Positions 7,789 through 16,670 of a stretch of DNA of 64,000 bases are shown in pieces. Under the pieces are notes generated by a model. That model was not told where the DNA came from and did no database searches. It saw only the letters and a list, made by a program, of their open reading frames with translations. Position 1 is the stretch's first letter, and every line of letters begins with the position of its first letter. A program made the translations under genes and the position numbers. Source of the stretch: Saprospiraceae bacterium. GTDB lineage: Bacteria > Bacteroidota > Bacteroidia > Chitinophagales > Saprospiraceae. The stretch is taken from assembly GCA_019638385.1 (NCBI GenBank), contig JAHBTW010000012.1:1-64000 (forward strand). Direction: 5' to 3'.

Positions 7789-9657
7789 ATGGCCAAAAGC
7801 AACCAACAACCAAGAGAAGGAAGAGCATCCGGAAATAGAGCGCCTACGGAGGCCCCGCCTTCCAATTGGCGCGATCAGATAAACGCTCTGCGGCATTTGC
7901 CGCCGTTTTTCCGCCTGATATGGCGCACCCATCCCGGCATGGCCGTGGGCAATATTTTTTTAAGACTCATCAAGTCGGCCATCCCGCTGCTCAGCTTGTA
8001 TGTAGGCAAACTCATCATTGACGAAGTCATCCGACTCATGGGCGCGGGCGGCGGCGATCTGAACTACCTGTGGCTGTTGGTAGGCGCAGAGTTGGGCCTT
8101 GCCGTTGTGTCCGATCTGCTCAACCGCGGCATTACCCTGCTCGACGGCCTGCTCGGCGACCTGTTTTCCAACCACACCTCCGAGCAACTCATCCGCCACG
8201 CTGCTACCCTTGACCTGTATCAGTTTGAAGACCCCGAGTTTTATGACAAATTGGAACGCGCCCGCCGCGAAACCACCGGCCGCACCGTACTCATGTCTAT
8301 GGCGCTTTCCCAAATGCAAGACCTCATCAGCGTATTGTTTCTTGGCGCGGGCTTAGTGGCGTTCAATCCCTGGCTCATCCTCATTTTGGCACTGGCCGTC
8401 ATTCCCTCTTTTTTGGGCGAATCGTATTTCAACCAACAAAGCTATTCCCTCACCCGCGGCTGGACGCCCGAACGGCGCGAACTCGACTACCTGCGCTACA
8501 TCGGGGCGAGCGACCAAACCGCCAAAGAAGTAAAGGTGTTCGGGCTGTCCGACTTCCTCGCCGATCGGTTCGCCAGGGTTTCCGCGCGGTATTATCAGGC
8601 CAACAAGTCGCTGTCGGTGCGGCGGGCCGGATGGGGTGCTGTATTCTCCGCAGGGGGTACGCTGTCGTATTACGGCGCTTATGTTTTTATTTTGTTGGAA
8701 ACCGTCAGCGGACAAATCAGCGTGGGCACGCTCACCTTCCTCGCCGGCTCGTTCAGCCGGATGCACGGCACGCTGCAAGGCATCATGAGCCGGTTTTCGC
8801 GCATTGCGGAGGGGGCGCTTTATTTGCAGGATTTATTTTCATTTTTTGAAATCAAACCCTCCATCGTCTCCCGGCCCGATGCGCGGCCTTTTCCCCGCCC
8901 CATGCGCGAGGGCTTTGTGTTTGAAAACGTGGGTTTCAAATACCCCAACAGCGAGCGCTGGGCCTTGCGGGGTTTATCGTTCCGCCTTCGTGCCGGCGAA
9001 AAACTGGCCTTAGTAGGCGAAAACGGCGCGGGCAAAACCACGCTGGTGAAACTGCTCGCCCTGCTCTACGAACCCGTGGAGGGCCGCATCCTCATTGATG
9101 GAATTGACATTCGCGAGTACGACCTCGACGACCTGCGCCGCAACATCGGCATCATTTTTCAGGACTACATGCGCTTCCAACTCAACGTATCCGAAAACAT
9201 TGCCATCGGTGATATCGAAGCCGTGGAGCGGCTCGCGCCTATACAGGAAGCCGCACAAAAAAGTCTGGCCGATTCCGTGATAGATGAACTCCCCAAAAAA
9301 TACCGCCAAATGCTGGGCAAACGCTTTGCCGACGGTGTAGAACTCTCCGGCGGCCAATGGCAAAAAATCGCTCTCGCCCGCGCCTACATGCGCGACGCCC
9401 AACTCCTCATCCTCGACGAACCCACCGCCGCATTGGATGCCCGCGCCGAACACGAAGTCTTTCAACGCTTCTCCGAACTCATCGAAGGTCGTACCGCCGT
9501 ACTCATTTCACACCGATTCTCCACCGTGCGCATGGCCGACCGGATTCTCTTCCTCGAAAACGGCGGCCTCCTCGAAATGGGCAGCCACGATGAGTTGTTG
9601 GCCCAAAACGGCAAATACGCCGAGCTGTTTCTCCTGCAGGCGAAGGGGTATGTGTAA
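7789..9657 (+). CDS. ABC transporter, fused permease and ATPase (exporter type)
   Basis: 622 residues. The N-terminal half (about residues 40-350) is a six-helix ABC exporter membrane domain. The C-terminal half is a nucleotide-binding domain: Walker A GENGAGKTT near 411, Q-loop IFQDYM, signature LSGGQWQ near 519, Walker B LLILDEPTAALD near 540, and H-loop ISHRFSTV near 575. Half-transporters of this kind dimerise and export lipids, peptides or drugs; the substrate cannot be told. The start at 7789 (MAKSNQQ) is the only reasonable ATG. It follows ribA by 29 bp but is not functionally linked to riboflavin. Confidence 0.92.
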   Translation: MAKSNQQPREGRASGNRAPTEAPPSNWRDQINALRHLPPFFRLIWRTHPGMAVGNIFLRLIKSAIPLLSLYVGKLIIDEVIRLMGAGGGDLNYLWLLVGAELGLAVVSDLLNRGITLLDGLLGDLFSNHTSEQLIRHAATLDLYQFEDPEFYDKLERARRETTGRTVLMSMALSQMQDLISVLFLGAGLVAFNPWLILILALAVIPSFLGESYFNQQSYSLTRGWTPERRELDYLRYIGASDQTAKEVKVFGLSDFLADRFARVSARYYQANKSLSVRRAGWGAVFSAGGTLSYYGAYVFILLETVSGQISVGTLTFLAGSFSRMHGTLQGIMSRFSRIAEGALYLQDLFSFFEIKPSIVSRPDARPFPRPMREGFVFENVGFKYPNSERWALRGLSFRLRAGEKLALVGENGAGKTTLVKLLALLYEPVEGRILIDGIDIREYDLDDLRRNIGIIFQDYMRFQLNVSENIAIGDIEAVERLAPIQEAAQKSLADSVIDELPKKYRQMLGKRFADGVELSGGQWQKIALARAYMRDAQLLILDEPTAALDARAEHEVFQRFSELIEGRTAVLISHRFSTVRMADRILFLENGGLLEMGSHDELLAQNGKYAELFLLQAKGYV

Positions 9658-9741
9658 GTGATACCGCTGCCACGCATCATGGTGTAATTTGTGATGCACA
9701 CGTCACCCAACAACAATGTCGCGGGGCCGGAGCATTTTGCC

Positions 9742-9749
9742 TATCTTTG
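9742..9749 (+). promoter_or_regulatory. Promoter -7 box TATCTTTG
   Basis: TATCTTTG fits the Bacteroidota sigma-ABfr -7 consensus TAnnTTTG, 41 bp before the start codon of the membrane protein at 9791. No clear -33 TTTG is visible at the ideal distance. Confidence 0.45.
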
Positions 9750-9790
9750 CCGCAAATCCAGTGCGGAGCGGAAGCTCCGATTGCTCGCGC

Positions 9791-10477
9791 ATGACCAACG
9801 TATTCAAAATAGCCCGCATTCCGGCACAGGCCATCTCCGTGCTGTTGCATCCTTTGCTGATGCCTACCTATATGTTGGCTCTGCTGTTGTTGGTGAACCC
9901 CTATCTCTTCGGGGTGAATCACATCGGCGACATGAACAGCCGGGTGTTGTTGTTGCGGGTATTTGCCTCCACATATTTTATTCCGGCCATTGCCATTGTG
10001 ATGCTGCGCTTGCTGGGGCTTATTGAGTCGTTGGAGATACGGGATCGCCGGGAGCGCACCATTCCCTACATCATCACGGGGGTATTTTACCTGTGGTTGT
10101 TTCGCAACTTATTGGGCAACGCACAAATCCCGACAGCTTACACCATCTTCATGCTGGGCGCCACCATCGGGTTGTTTTTGGCTTTTTTTATCAATATTTT
10201 TTCCAAAATAAGCGCCCATGCCGTAGGGATGGGCGGCCTGCTGGGGATGGTGCTCATCACCATGTTTTATTTCAGTTACGACACGTTCAGCCTTCAAACT
10301 GCATGGTTCGGTATGCTGCATTTCAATATGGTGGTGGTACTGTTGGTCGTGCTGTTGGCGGCGGGCATGGTGGGCAGTTCGCGGCTGTACCTCGACGCGC
10401 ATGAGCCGTCGGAAGTGTACGGCGGGTTTGCGGTAGGTTTTTTGTCGCAGTTGATCGCGCTGCGCATCATGTTTTAG
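9791..10477 (+). CDS. Multi-pass membrane protein, PAP2-like (function unknown)
   Basis: 228 residues from ATG 9791, 41 bp after a TATCTTTG promoter box. About six hydrophobic segments fill the protein. Conserved-looking polar motifs are LLHPLLMPTY near the N-terminus, ESLEIRDRRERTIPY near residue 85, and FSKISAHAVGMGG near 145. The last resembles the SxH motif of PAP2-type phosphatases, and the RDRRERTIPY loop may be a basic phosphate-binding stretch. Homologues known to me in Bacteroidota are mostly uncharacterised, so phosphatase function is only a hypothesis. The kynurenine monooxygenase gene starts 21 bp downstream and may be co-transcribed. Confidence 0.7.
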   Translation: MTNVFKIARIPAQAISVLLHPLLMPTYMLALLLLVNPYLFGVNHIGDMNSRVLLLRVFASTYFIPAIAIVMLRLLGLIESLEIRDRRERTIPYIITGVFYLWLFRNLLGNAQIPTAYTIFMLGATIGLFLAFFINIFSKISAHAVGMGGLLGMVLITMFYFSYDTFSLQTAWFGMLHFNMVVVLLVVLLAAGMVGSSRLYLDAHEPSEVYGGFAVGFLSQLIALRIMF

Positions 10478-10498
10478 TTTTATTTCAAATACAAGATT

Positions 10499-11854
10499 AT
10501 GGAGCAAAAGAAAGCGCTCATTGTGGGCGGCGGCCTGGTCGGAGCGCTATGGGCAGTTTTTCTGGCGAAGCGCGGCTATGTAGTAGATGTATATGAGCGT
10601 CGGGGCGATATGCGCGCCGCAGGGTATAGCGGCGGGCGGTCTATCAACTTAGCCATGAGCCACCGGGGCTGGCGAGCCGTAGAAAAAGCCGGCATTCTGG
10701 AGGAACTGCGCAAGGTGGCCATTCCCATGCACGGCCGCATGATGCACAGCCCGACCGGGGAACTAACCTTTCAGCAATATGGCAAGGAAGGCGAGGCCAT
10801 TTACTCCGTTTCGCGCGGCGGGTTGAATCTGGAATTGCTGCGCATTGCCGACAATTTTGAGCACGTGCGTTTTCATTTTCATCAAAAATGCAACGGCATT
10901 GACCCCGAACAAGGCATTGCTCATTTTGAACATACCCTTACCGGAGAGCTTACCACGGTGAAATCGCCGCTCATTTTCGGTACCGACGGCGCTTTTTCTG
11001 CGGTGCGGGCAAGTCTTCAAAATCGCCCGCGATTCAATTATTCCCAATCTTACTTAGACTACGGCTACAAAGAACTGAGCATTCCGCCCGGCCCGGAGGG
11101 GTTCAGGATGGAGGCCCATGCACTGCATATCTGGCCGAGAGGCAACTTTATGCTCATTGCGCTGCCCAACATGGATCGCAGCTTCACCTGCACGCTGTTT
11201 ATGCCTTTTGACGGCGAGATTTCTTTTGAAAGCCTTCAAACCGACGAGCAAGTAGCCGCTTTTTTCAATCGCTTTTTTGCCGACGCCGTACCGCTCATGC
11301 CCGGTTTGTTGGAAGATTTCAGAGAGAACCCCACTTCTGCACTGGCTACCGTGCGTTGCAGCCCCTGGCATGTGGCCGACCGGGTACTTTTGTTGGGAGA
11401 TGCCGCGCACGCCATTGTGCCATTTTTTGGGCAGGGCATGAACGCCGGATTTGAAGATTGCACCCTGCTGGACGAACTCCTGACTGCGCACGGCGAGCGC
11501 TGGGAAGAAGTCATTTCCCGCTTCAGCCGGGAGCGCGCGCCCGATGCCGATGCCATTGCCGACCTGGCTTTGCAGAACTTCATTGAGATGCGCGACCTCG
11601 TGGCCGATCCGGGCTTTCTGCTGCGCAAACGCATTGCCGCCACGCTCGCCGAGCGCTACCCGGAAGAGTTCATGCCGATGTACTCTATGGTGTCCTTTAG
11701 CCATATTCCCTACCGGGAGGCGCTGCGCGCAGGGCAGGAACAAGAGGTGCTCCTGGCCCGCATAGCAGCCGCGCCGGGCATCGAAAACAACATAGAACAG
11801 CATCCCGATGTGGACCGTCTGTTTCGGGAGTGGAAAGCCGAAATGACTGTATAG
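10499..11854 (+). CDS. kmo: Kynurenine 3-monooxygenase (FAD-dependent)
   Basis: 451 residues. It hydroxylates L-kynurenine to 3-hydroxykynurenine with NADPH and O2, in tryptophan catabolism or de novo NAD synthesis. Visible features: N-terminal dinucleotide-binding GGGLVGALWAVFLAKRG with the acidic end VYERR; the KMO hallmark SGGRSINLAMSHRGW around residues 43-57; and the second FAD motif LLGDAAHAIVPFFGQGMNAGFEDC around residue 300. The C-terminal part has the MYSMVSFSHIPYREA segment typical of the family. The other quinolinate-pathway genes are not in this window. Length matches bacterial KMO. Confidence 0.93.
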   Translation: MEQKKALIVGGGLVGALWAVFLAKRGYVVDVYERRGDMRAAGYSGGRSINLAMSHRGWRAVEKAGILEELRKVAIPMHGRMMHSPTGELTFQQYGKEGEAIYSVSRGGLNLELLRIADNFEHVRFHFHQKCNGIDPEQGIAHFEHTLTGELTTVKSPLIFGTDGAFSAVRASLQNRPRFNYSQSYLDYGYKELSIPPGPEGFRMEAHALHIWPRGNFMLIALPNMDRSFTCTLFMPFDGEISFESLQTDEQVAAFFNRFFADAVPLMPGLLEDFRENPTSALATVRCSPWHVADRVLLLGDAAHAIVPFFGQGMNAGFEDCTLLDELLTAHGERWEEVISRFSRERAPDADAIADLALQNFIEMRDLVADPGFLLRKRIAATLAERYPEEFMPMYSMVSFSHIPYREALRAGQEQEVLLARIAAAPGIENNIEQHPDVDRLFREWKAEMTV

Positions 11855-11911
11855 TCCGATCTATTTTTGATCGCATCTTGAAAATTACACCAATGATCAT
11901 CAAATGATGAA

Positions 11912-12925
11912 ATGCTGAATGATACCCTCCATTTTGCTGCCAAGCTCACACCGCGCCGGGTACTCAATGTACTTAAGGTACTGGCGTCCTTTTACTTCGC
12001 CCGCATCACCCGCCGGCCGATACAATGGGGGCTGCCGTTTACCGTATCAATAGAGCCTACCACGGCCTGCAACCTGCGCTGCCCGGAATGCCCCAGCGGC
12101 CTGCGCGCTTTCACTCGCCCCACCGGCAACCTGCGCACTGATTTTTTTCGCCGCTTAGTGGACGAACTCGCGCCCGATCTGCTGTACCTCATCTTTTACT
12201 TTCAGGGCGAACCTTATATCAATCCCAATTTTTTGGAAATGGTGGCCCACGCCCGCAGCCGTAAAATTTATACCATTACCTCCACCAACGGCCATTTTCT
12301 CGACGACGACAACGCTCGCCGAACCGTAGCATCCGGCCTTGATCGCCTCATCATTTCGGTGGACGGCGCCACGCAGGAAGTGTATGAACAATACCGCATC
12401 GGCGGGCAATTGGACAAGGTGCTGGAGGGCGCTGCCAATGTTGTGAGGTGGAAAAAGCAACTCCGCTCCGCTACGCCGCATGTCATCTTCCAGTTTCTCG
12501 TGGTAAGGCCCAATGAGCATCAAATACCCGACATATACCGCATGGCCCGCGAAATAGGCGTGAACGAGGTAAAGCTGAAAACTGCGCAGGTGTATGATTA
12601 CCGACAGGGCAATCCGCTCATCCCCCTGCAACAGCGATACGCCCGTTACCGCCCAACCGCAGATGGAGGATACGAGCTGAAAAACAAGCTCCTCAACCAT
12701 TGCTGGAAACTCTGGCATGCCTGCGTCATCACCTGGGACGGCAAGGTGGCGCCCTGCTGCTTCGACAAAGACGTTTCACATCCGATGGGCAACCTGCGGG
12801 AAAATACCTTTCGCGAGGTGTGGCGCGGCGAAGCATATCAAAACTTTCGTCAAAATATTTTCAAAGGTCGAGACCAAATAGATATTTGCACCAACTGCAC
12901 CGAAGGCTGCAAAGTTTGGGTATAA
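11912..12925 (+). CDS. Radical SAM protein with SPASM domain
   Basis: 337 residues. The radical SAM cluster motif C-x3-C-x2-C is seen as CNLRCPEC near residue 53, followed by a TIM-barrel-like region with NGHFLDDDNARR and DRLIISVDGATQEVYEQYR. A C-terminal SPASM region binds further iron-sulfur clusters: CWKLWHACVITWDGKVAPCCFDKD, then ICTNCTEGC at the very end. Such enzymes modify peptides, sugars or lipids or act in cofactor synthesis; no precursor peptide gene is seen nearby, so the substrate is unknown. A terminator-like hairpin follows at 12979. Confidence 0.85.
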   Translation: MLNDTLHFAAKLTPRRVLNVLKVLASFYFARITRRPIQWGLPFTVSIEPTTACNLRCPECPSGLRAFTRPTGNLRTDFFRRLVDELAPDLLYLIFYFQGEPYINPNFLEMVAHARSRKIYTITSTNGHFLDDDNARRTVASGLDRLIISVDGATQEVYEQYRIGGQLDKVLEGAANVVRWKKQLRSATPHVIFQFLVVRPNEHQIPDIYRMAREIGVNEVKLKTAQVYDYRQGNPLIPLQQRYARYRPTADGGYELKNKLLNHCWKLWHACVITWDGKVAPCCFDKDVSHPMGNLRENTFREVWRGEAYQNFRQNIFKGRDQIDICTNCTEGCKVWV

Positions 12926-12978
12926 CAATGTGTTTTCGGACTTATTTTTCTACGGTTCCAGCTCCGGCATCTGTACTG

Positions 12979-13015
12979 AAAAAGAGGCATTTGGATAGTC
13001 AACCCTCTTTTTTTT
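12979..13015 (+). terminator. Rho-independent terminator after the radical SAM gene
   Basis: AAAAAGAGG, loop, CCTCTTTTTTT: an A/T-flanked stem with a run of T residues 54 bases after the stop codon. Confidence 0.65.
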
Positions 13016-13067
13016 CGTTGATTTTAAAAAAGTTAGCGATTTCCTTGCATTCCGGCGAACCGCGAGC

Positions 13068-13075
13068 TATCTTTG
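13068..13075 (+). promoter_or_regulatory. Promoter -7 box TATCTTTG
   Basis: Matches TAnnTTTG. It drives either a long leader of the TPR gene at 13336 or a separate small RNA ending near 13256. Confidence 0.5.
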
Positions 13076-13078
13076 TTG

Positions 13079-13256
13079 TTCGGTCAAAAAGGAACAGGCA
13101 GGTATATTTTTCCCTACCATATTCATATTCAGGAAATTCCGAAGCGAAGCGGACAAAGGTTCAAAAATCTTTCCGGGCGAAAGCCTGACAACCGCCTCCT
13201 TATTACTGATACTAACACCAACGCGAAGGTCGTCCGTTCGGGCTTCTTTTCGTATG
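13079..13256 (+). ncRNA. Candidate structured small RNA or leader
   Basis: The segment lies between a TATCTTTG promoter box and a terminator-like hairpin (GAAGGTCGTCC, GTTC loop, GGGCTTC followed by TTTT, about 13224-13255). Inside are TCCG/CGGA and a GGC-GAAA-GCC tetraloop hairpin flanked by GGTTCA and TGACAACC. No open frame has protein character. It does not fit the conserved cores of SAM, TPP, cobalamin, glycine or FMN riboswitches as I know them. About 175 nt is in the range of a 6S-like RNA, but the ends do not pair, so no family is assigned. Confidence 0.4.
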
Positions 13257-13335
13257 TCCTTTGATTAAGCGCCCGGCAGGGCCGGGTGCATCAGGTAGAA
13301 ATTGAGCTTTTGAGACGTATAAAAACAGCAGCAAA
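13257..13335 (+). other. Leader just upstream of the TPR gene
   Basis: It contains a GC-rich hairpin, CCCGGC-AGG-GCCGGG, near 13271-13286, and an AT-rich stretch before the start codon. No second promoter box was found. Confidence 0.4.
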
Positions 13336-14295
13336 ATGACTTACAAGGTAATTATTTCAGGACGGTTGGAATTCGGTAATGCCCGTAGTTGTGAAAAGGC
13401 CATGCAGCTTTTCCAAAACCGCTACGATATCATATATCGCACGGATGTCTTTTTGAAATTGGAAGAAGTATTTCAATTAGAACATTCATGCTTGGACCTT
13501 TATCGCTTTTCGGCCCAGATAACGGAAAAAACCTGGAACAATACCATCAACCTGCTGGATGAGGTAACCCAATTCGCCATTGCCGGCAAACTCGAAGCGT
13601 GGCTCACCGACACCGGGCAGGTGCTTCAGTATCGGGTTATTGAACCCCTTACAGAAAAGACGGCCGTGCGGGCATACCTGCGCGGGCGCAAACTCATCAA
13701 TGACGGCGGGCACGAAATGGAGGCCATCGGTTCTTTGAGCGAAGCCATAGAAAAATACGAGCGCCATGCGCTGGCTTATGAACGCAGGGGCTTCGTCAAT
13801 TATCGCTTGCGCAACTACAGCGATGCCTTGTACGATTATAACAAAAGTATCAACATCAACCCTGCCGGCGCCGAAGCATATCTCGGTCGCGCCGTAGTCC
13901 ATATTGCTCAAAACGATCACGAGGCCGCACTTCCCGATCTTGAAAAAGCCATCAAATTCTCCGTGCCGCTGCAGCCGGTTTATTGGATCGCTCGCCGCAT
14001 CAAAGGAGACTGCCACCTTGAGCTTAAGCAAAACGAAGCGGCCGTAGCAGAGTATCAACTGTTTCTCAAACGGGCCTTCAAACCGGGCGATGTCAACTTC
14101 CTGCGCCGCCGTCGGGCAGGGTTCCGGCTTGGAAAAGCACTGATGGCCCTCCGCAAAAATAAAGAAGCGCTACAGGCATTCGAATATGCCCTTAAAATAG
14201 AAAGCGACGATCCCGCCGCTCCTGACGCCGAAGTCAAAACCTGGCACGCGGAGGCGCTCCAACGCTCCAATACGCGGGCTGCTGCGGTGGCGTAA
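13336..14295 (+). CDS. Tetratricopeptide-repeat protein of unknown function
   Basis: 319 residues, no signal peptide, probably cytoplasmic. The N-terminal third (residues 1-110) is not recognised: MTYKVIISGRLEFGNARSCEKAMQLFQNRYD, then a beta-rich part. From about residue 120 there are TPR-like helices: EAIGSLSEAIEKYERHALAYERRGFVNYRLRNYSDALYDYNKSININPAGAEAYLGRAVVHIAQNDHEAALPDLEKAIKF and a final unit AFEYALKIESDDPAAPDAEVKTW. TPRs bind protein partners. The gene has a long structured upstream region and is followed closely by the rpsA promoter. Confidence 0.75.
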   Translation: MTYKVIISGRLEFGNARSCEKAMQLFQNRYDIIYRTDVFLKLEEVFQLEHSCLDLYRFSAQITEKTWNNTINLLDEVTQFAIAGKLEAWLTDTGQVLQYRVIEPLTEKTAVRAYLRGRKLINDGGHEMEAIGSLSEAIEKYERHALAYERRGFVNYRLRNYSDALYDYNKSININPAGAEAYLGRAVVHIAQNDHEAALPDLEKAIKFSVPLQPVYWIARRIKGDCHLELKQNEAAVAEYQLFLKRAFKPGDVNFLRRRRAGFRLGKALMALRKNKEALQAFEYALKIESDDPAAPDAEVKTWHAEALQRSNTRAAAVA

Positions 14296-14346
14296 GTATT
14301 CAAATTTTACTTTCAGATATTTTGAGGTTTCCAAAAAAGATTGTCG

Positions 14347-14354
14347 TACCTTTG
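14347..14354 (+). promoter_or_regulatory. rpsA promoter -7 box TACCTTTG
   Basis: TACCTTTG matches TAnnTTTG; a TTTG at 14321-14324 lies 22 bases upstream, close to the expected -33 spacing. The start codon of rpsA is 49 bp downstream. Confidence 0.6.
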
Positions 14355-14403
14355 CGCCACTTTTTTGGAAACCATTTTTTTAACCTTTAAAAGCATTCTT
14401 TCA

Positions 14404-16437
14404 ATGCTCGACAACGAAAAAGATATTCAAGACGAGGAGTTGGACATAACTCCCGAAATCGAAGCCTCCGATGATGTGGAGGAGCTCGAACCTGCCATCG
14501 AACTAGTGGCGGATGCCGACGATGACGTTGTAATCCCTCACTTAGACGATGAAGTAGAAGAAATTGAGGAAGACGAACCGCTCGAACTTCAGTTGGACCT
14601 CGACCTGCCGATTGATACGCCCCACGACGATTACAACTGGGCGTCGTCGAGCAAGCATGGTCCGGGTTACTCCAAGGAGGATTTCAATGCCTTTTTGGAA
14701 CAGTACGACTCCACTCTTTCCTCCGTACTCGAAAACGAAGTGGTACAAGGGCGCGTCACGGCCATCAACGACGGAGATGTGGTACTCGACATCAGCTACA
14801 AATCAGATGGATTGGTGCCGCTTTCCGAGTTCCGCGATATGCCGAACATTCAAATCGGCGACAAGATCGAAGTGTATGTTGAACAGCAGGAGGACGCTCG
14901 CGGCCGCTTAGTACTCTCCCGCCGCAAAGCCAAATTGCTCCGCGCCTGGGAACGCATCGTGGATTCCTATACCAACGGTACCATCATTATGGGTACCATT
15001 GTAAGCAAAACCAAAGGCGGTCTTATTGCCGACTGCAGCGGGTTGGAAACTTTCCTTCCCGGTTCGCAAATTGACATTAAGCCGATCATTGATTACGATG
15101 CATACGTGGGCAAAACCATGGAATTCAAAGTGGTCAAGATCAACGAAACCATCAAGAACGCCGTGGTGTCGCACAAAGCGCTCATCGAAAGCGATCTGGC
15201 AGAGCAACGTCAGGCCATTATTTCCGGTCTGGAGCGCGGTCAGGTACTCGAAGGCATCGTGAAGAATATCACCGACTTCGGTGCATTCCTCGATCTGGGC
15301 GGCGTGGACGGCTTGCTCTACATCACCGATATTTCATGGGGCCGCATCAACCACCCCAGCGAAGTACTCCAGCTCAACCAAAAGGTGAATGTGGCCGTAC
15401 TCGACTTCGATGAGAACAAAAAGCGCATTTCGCTCGGCCTCAAGCAATTGATGCCCCACCCCTGGGAGGTGCTCGATCCCACCGTCACGGAGGGTTCTAC
15501 CGTCAAGGGCCGCATCGTCAATATTGAAGACTACGGCGCGTTTCTCGAAATCTTGCCGGGCGTAGAAGGTCTCATCCACGTTTCGGAAGTTTCCTGGAGC
15601 AACCAACCGGTGAACGCCCGCGAATACTTCCGCCTCAACGAAGAGTGCGAAGCCCGCGTGGTAACCATTGATCGCGACGACCGCAAAATGTCGCTCAGCA
15701 TCAAGCAACTCACCCAGGACCCCTGGAGTGAAATTGCCGATCGCTTCCCGCAAAACAGCGTTCATGCCGGCGAGGTGAAAAACCTCACGCCCTACGGCGT
15801 ATTTGTGGAACTCGCTCCCGGCATCGGCGGCATGGTACATATCTCCGATCTGTCATGGACCAAGCGCTACGCACATCCTTCCGAATTTACCAAGGTAGGC
15901 GAGAAGATCAATGTGATGGTGCTCGATATTGACCGTGATAACCGCAAACTCTCGCTCGGACACAAACAAACAGAGGAAAACCCCTGGGATACCTTCGAAA
16001 ATGTGTTCCCGGTCGGTTCTTACCACGAAGCTACCGTGCTGCGCCGCGACGACCGGGGCGCCATCGTGCAGCTTCCCTACGGCCTCGAAGCCTTTGCGCC
16101 GCTCAAACACATGCGCAAAGACGACGGCGTACTCGCCGACCCGGAAGAAGTGCTCATGGTCAAAGTCATCGAGTTTAACCGCGACGACAAGCGCATCCTC
16201 GTTTCTCACTCGCGCTACCTCGAAGACATCCGCCGCGAAGCCGACGAAACCGTCAAAAAAGAACGCGACGAAGAAGTACAACAAAGCCGCGCCGCGGTGA
16301 AAAAAGTACAGTCCACCGTAGAAAAAGCCACCCTCGGCGATATGGATGTGTTCTCGCAGTTGAAGGAGCAGTTGCTTACTACTGTTGATAACAAGCCTGA
16401 TGACGTTCAAGAGGCGGATAAAGAAACAGAAGAGTAA
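14404..16437 (+). CDS. rpsA: 30S ribosomal protein S1
   Basis: 677 residues from ATG 14404; upstream in-frame codons precede the promoter box and were excluded. S1 unwinds mRNA and helps it bind the 30S subunit. Six S1 (OB-fold) domains are visible, beginning near GRVTAINDGDVVLDI, GTIVSKTKGGLIADC, GIVKNITDFGAFLDL, GRIVNIEDYGAFLEI, GEVKNLTPYGVFVEL and ATVLRRDDRGAIVQL. The first 85 or so residues are a strongly acidic, low-complexity extension (runs of D and E). The long acidic N-terminus and lysine/glutamate-rich C-terminal tail are typical of Bacteroidota S1. A terminator follows at 16477. Confidence 0.95.
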   Translation: MLDNEKDIQDEELDITPEIEASDDVEELEPAIELVADADDDVVIPHLDDEVEEIEEDEPLELQLDLDLPIDTPHDDYNWASSSKHGPGYSKEDFNAFLEQYDSTLSSVLENEVVQGRVTAINDGDVVLDISYKSDGLVPLSEFRDMPNIQIGDKIEVYVEQQEDARGRLVLSRRKAKLLRAWERIVDSYTNGTIIMGTIVSKTKGGLIADCSGLETFLPGSQIDIKPIIDYDAYVGKTMEFKVVKINETIKNAVVSHKALIESDLAEQRQAIISGLERGQVLEGIVKNITDFGAFLDLGGVDGLLYITDISWGRINHPSEVLQLNQKVNVAVLDFDENKKRISLGLKQLMPHPWEVLDPTVTEGSTVKGRIVNIEDYGAFLEILPGVEGLIHVSEVSWSNQPVNAREYFRLNEECEARVVTIDRDDRKMSLSIKQLTQDPWSEIADRFPQNSVHAGEVKNLTPYGVFVELAPGIGGMVHISDLSWTKRYAHPSEFTKVGEKINVMVLDIDRDNRKLSLGHKQTEENPWDTFENVFPVGSYHEATVLRRDDRGAIVQLPYGLEAFAPLKHMRKDDGVLADPEEVLMVKVIEFNRDDKRILVSHSRYLEDIRREADETVKKERDEEVQQSRAAVKKVQSTVEKATLGDMDVFSQLKEQLLTTVDNKPDDVQEADKETEE

Positions 16438-16476
16438 GACAAGACAGTCCAAGTTAGCATAAGGATTCAATAATAC

Positions 16477-16515
16477 AATGTCCGTTTATCGATTTGCGAT
16501 AGCGGACATTTTTTT
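16477..16515 (+). terminator. rpsA terminator
   Basis: AATGTCCG...TATCG, loop, CGATA...CGGACATT followed by six or more T residues, 40 bases after the rpsA stop. Confidence 0.85.
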
Positions 16516-16670
16516 GTTTTGCCATTTTGGAGGAATATTTTATATTTGGGCATTGTTTGCTTTTTTGAAATAAAGGGCTGCCTTCGGCAACGATTCGGCA
16601 CATAAAAAAGGCATATCGAGGAAGGCTCTTTTGTTAAATTCGACCGACAGAATAACCAAAATTGAACGCC

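Noticed and set aside
13160..13182. tRNA T-loop-like text GGTTCAAAAATC
   Set aside because: The flanking bases do not form the acceptor, D and anticodon arms, so it is not a tRNA.
13079..13256. SAM or other known riboswitch
   Set aside because: GCC-TGACAACC looks superficially like the SAM-I GGCAACC, but the GATGAA core, K-turn and downstream pairing are absent.
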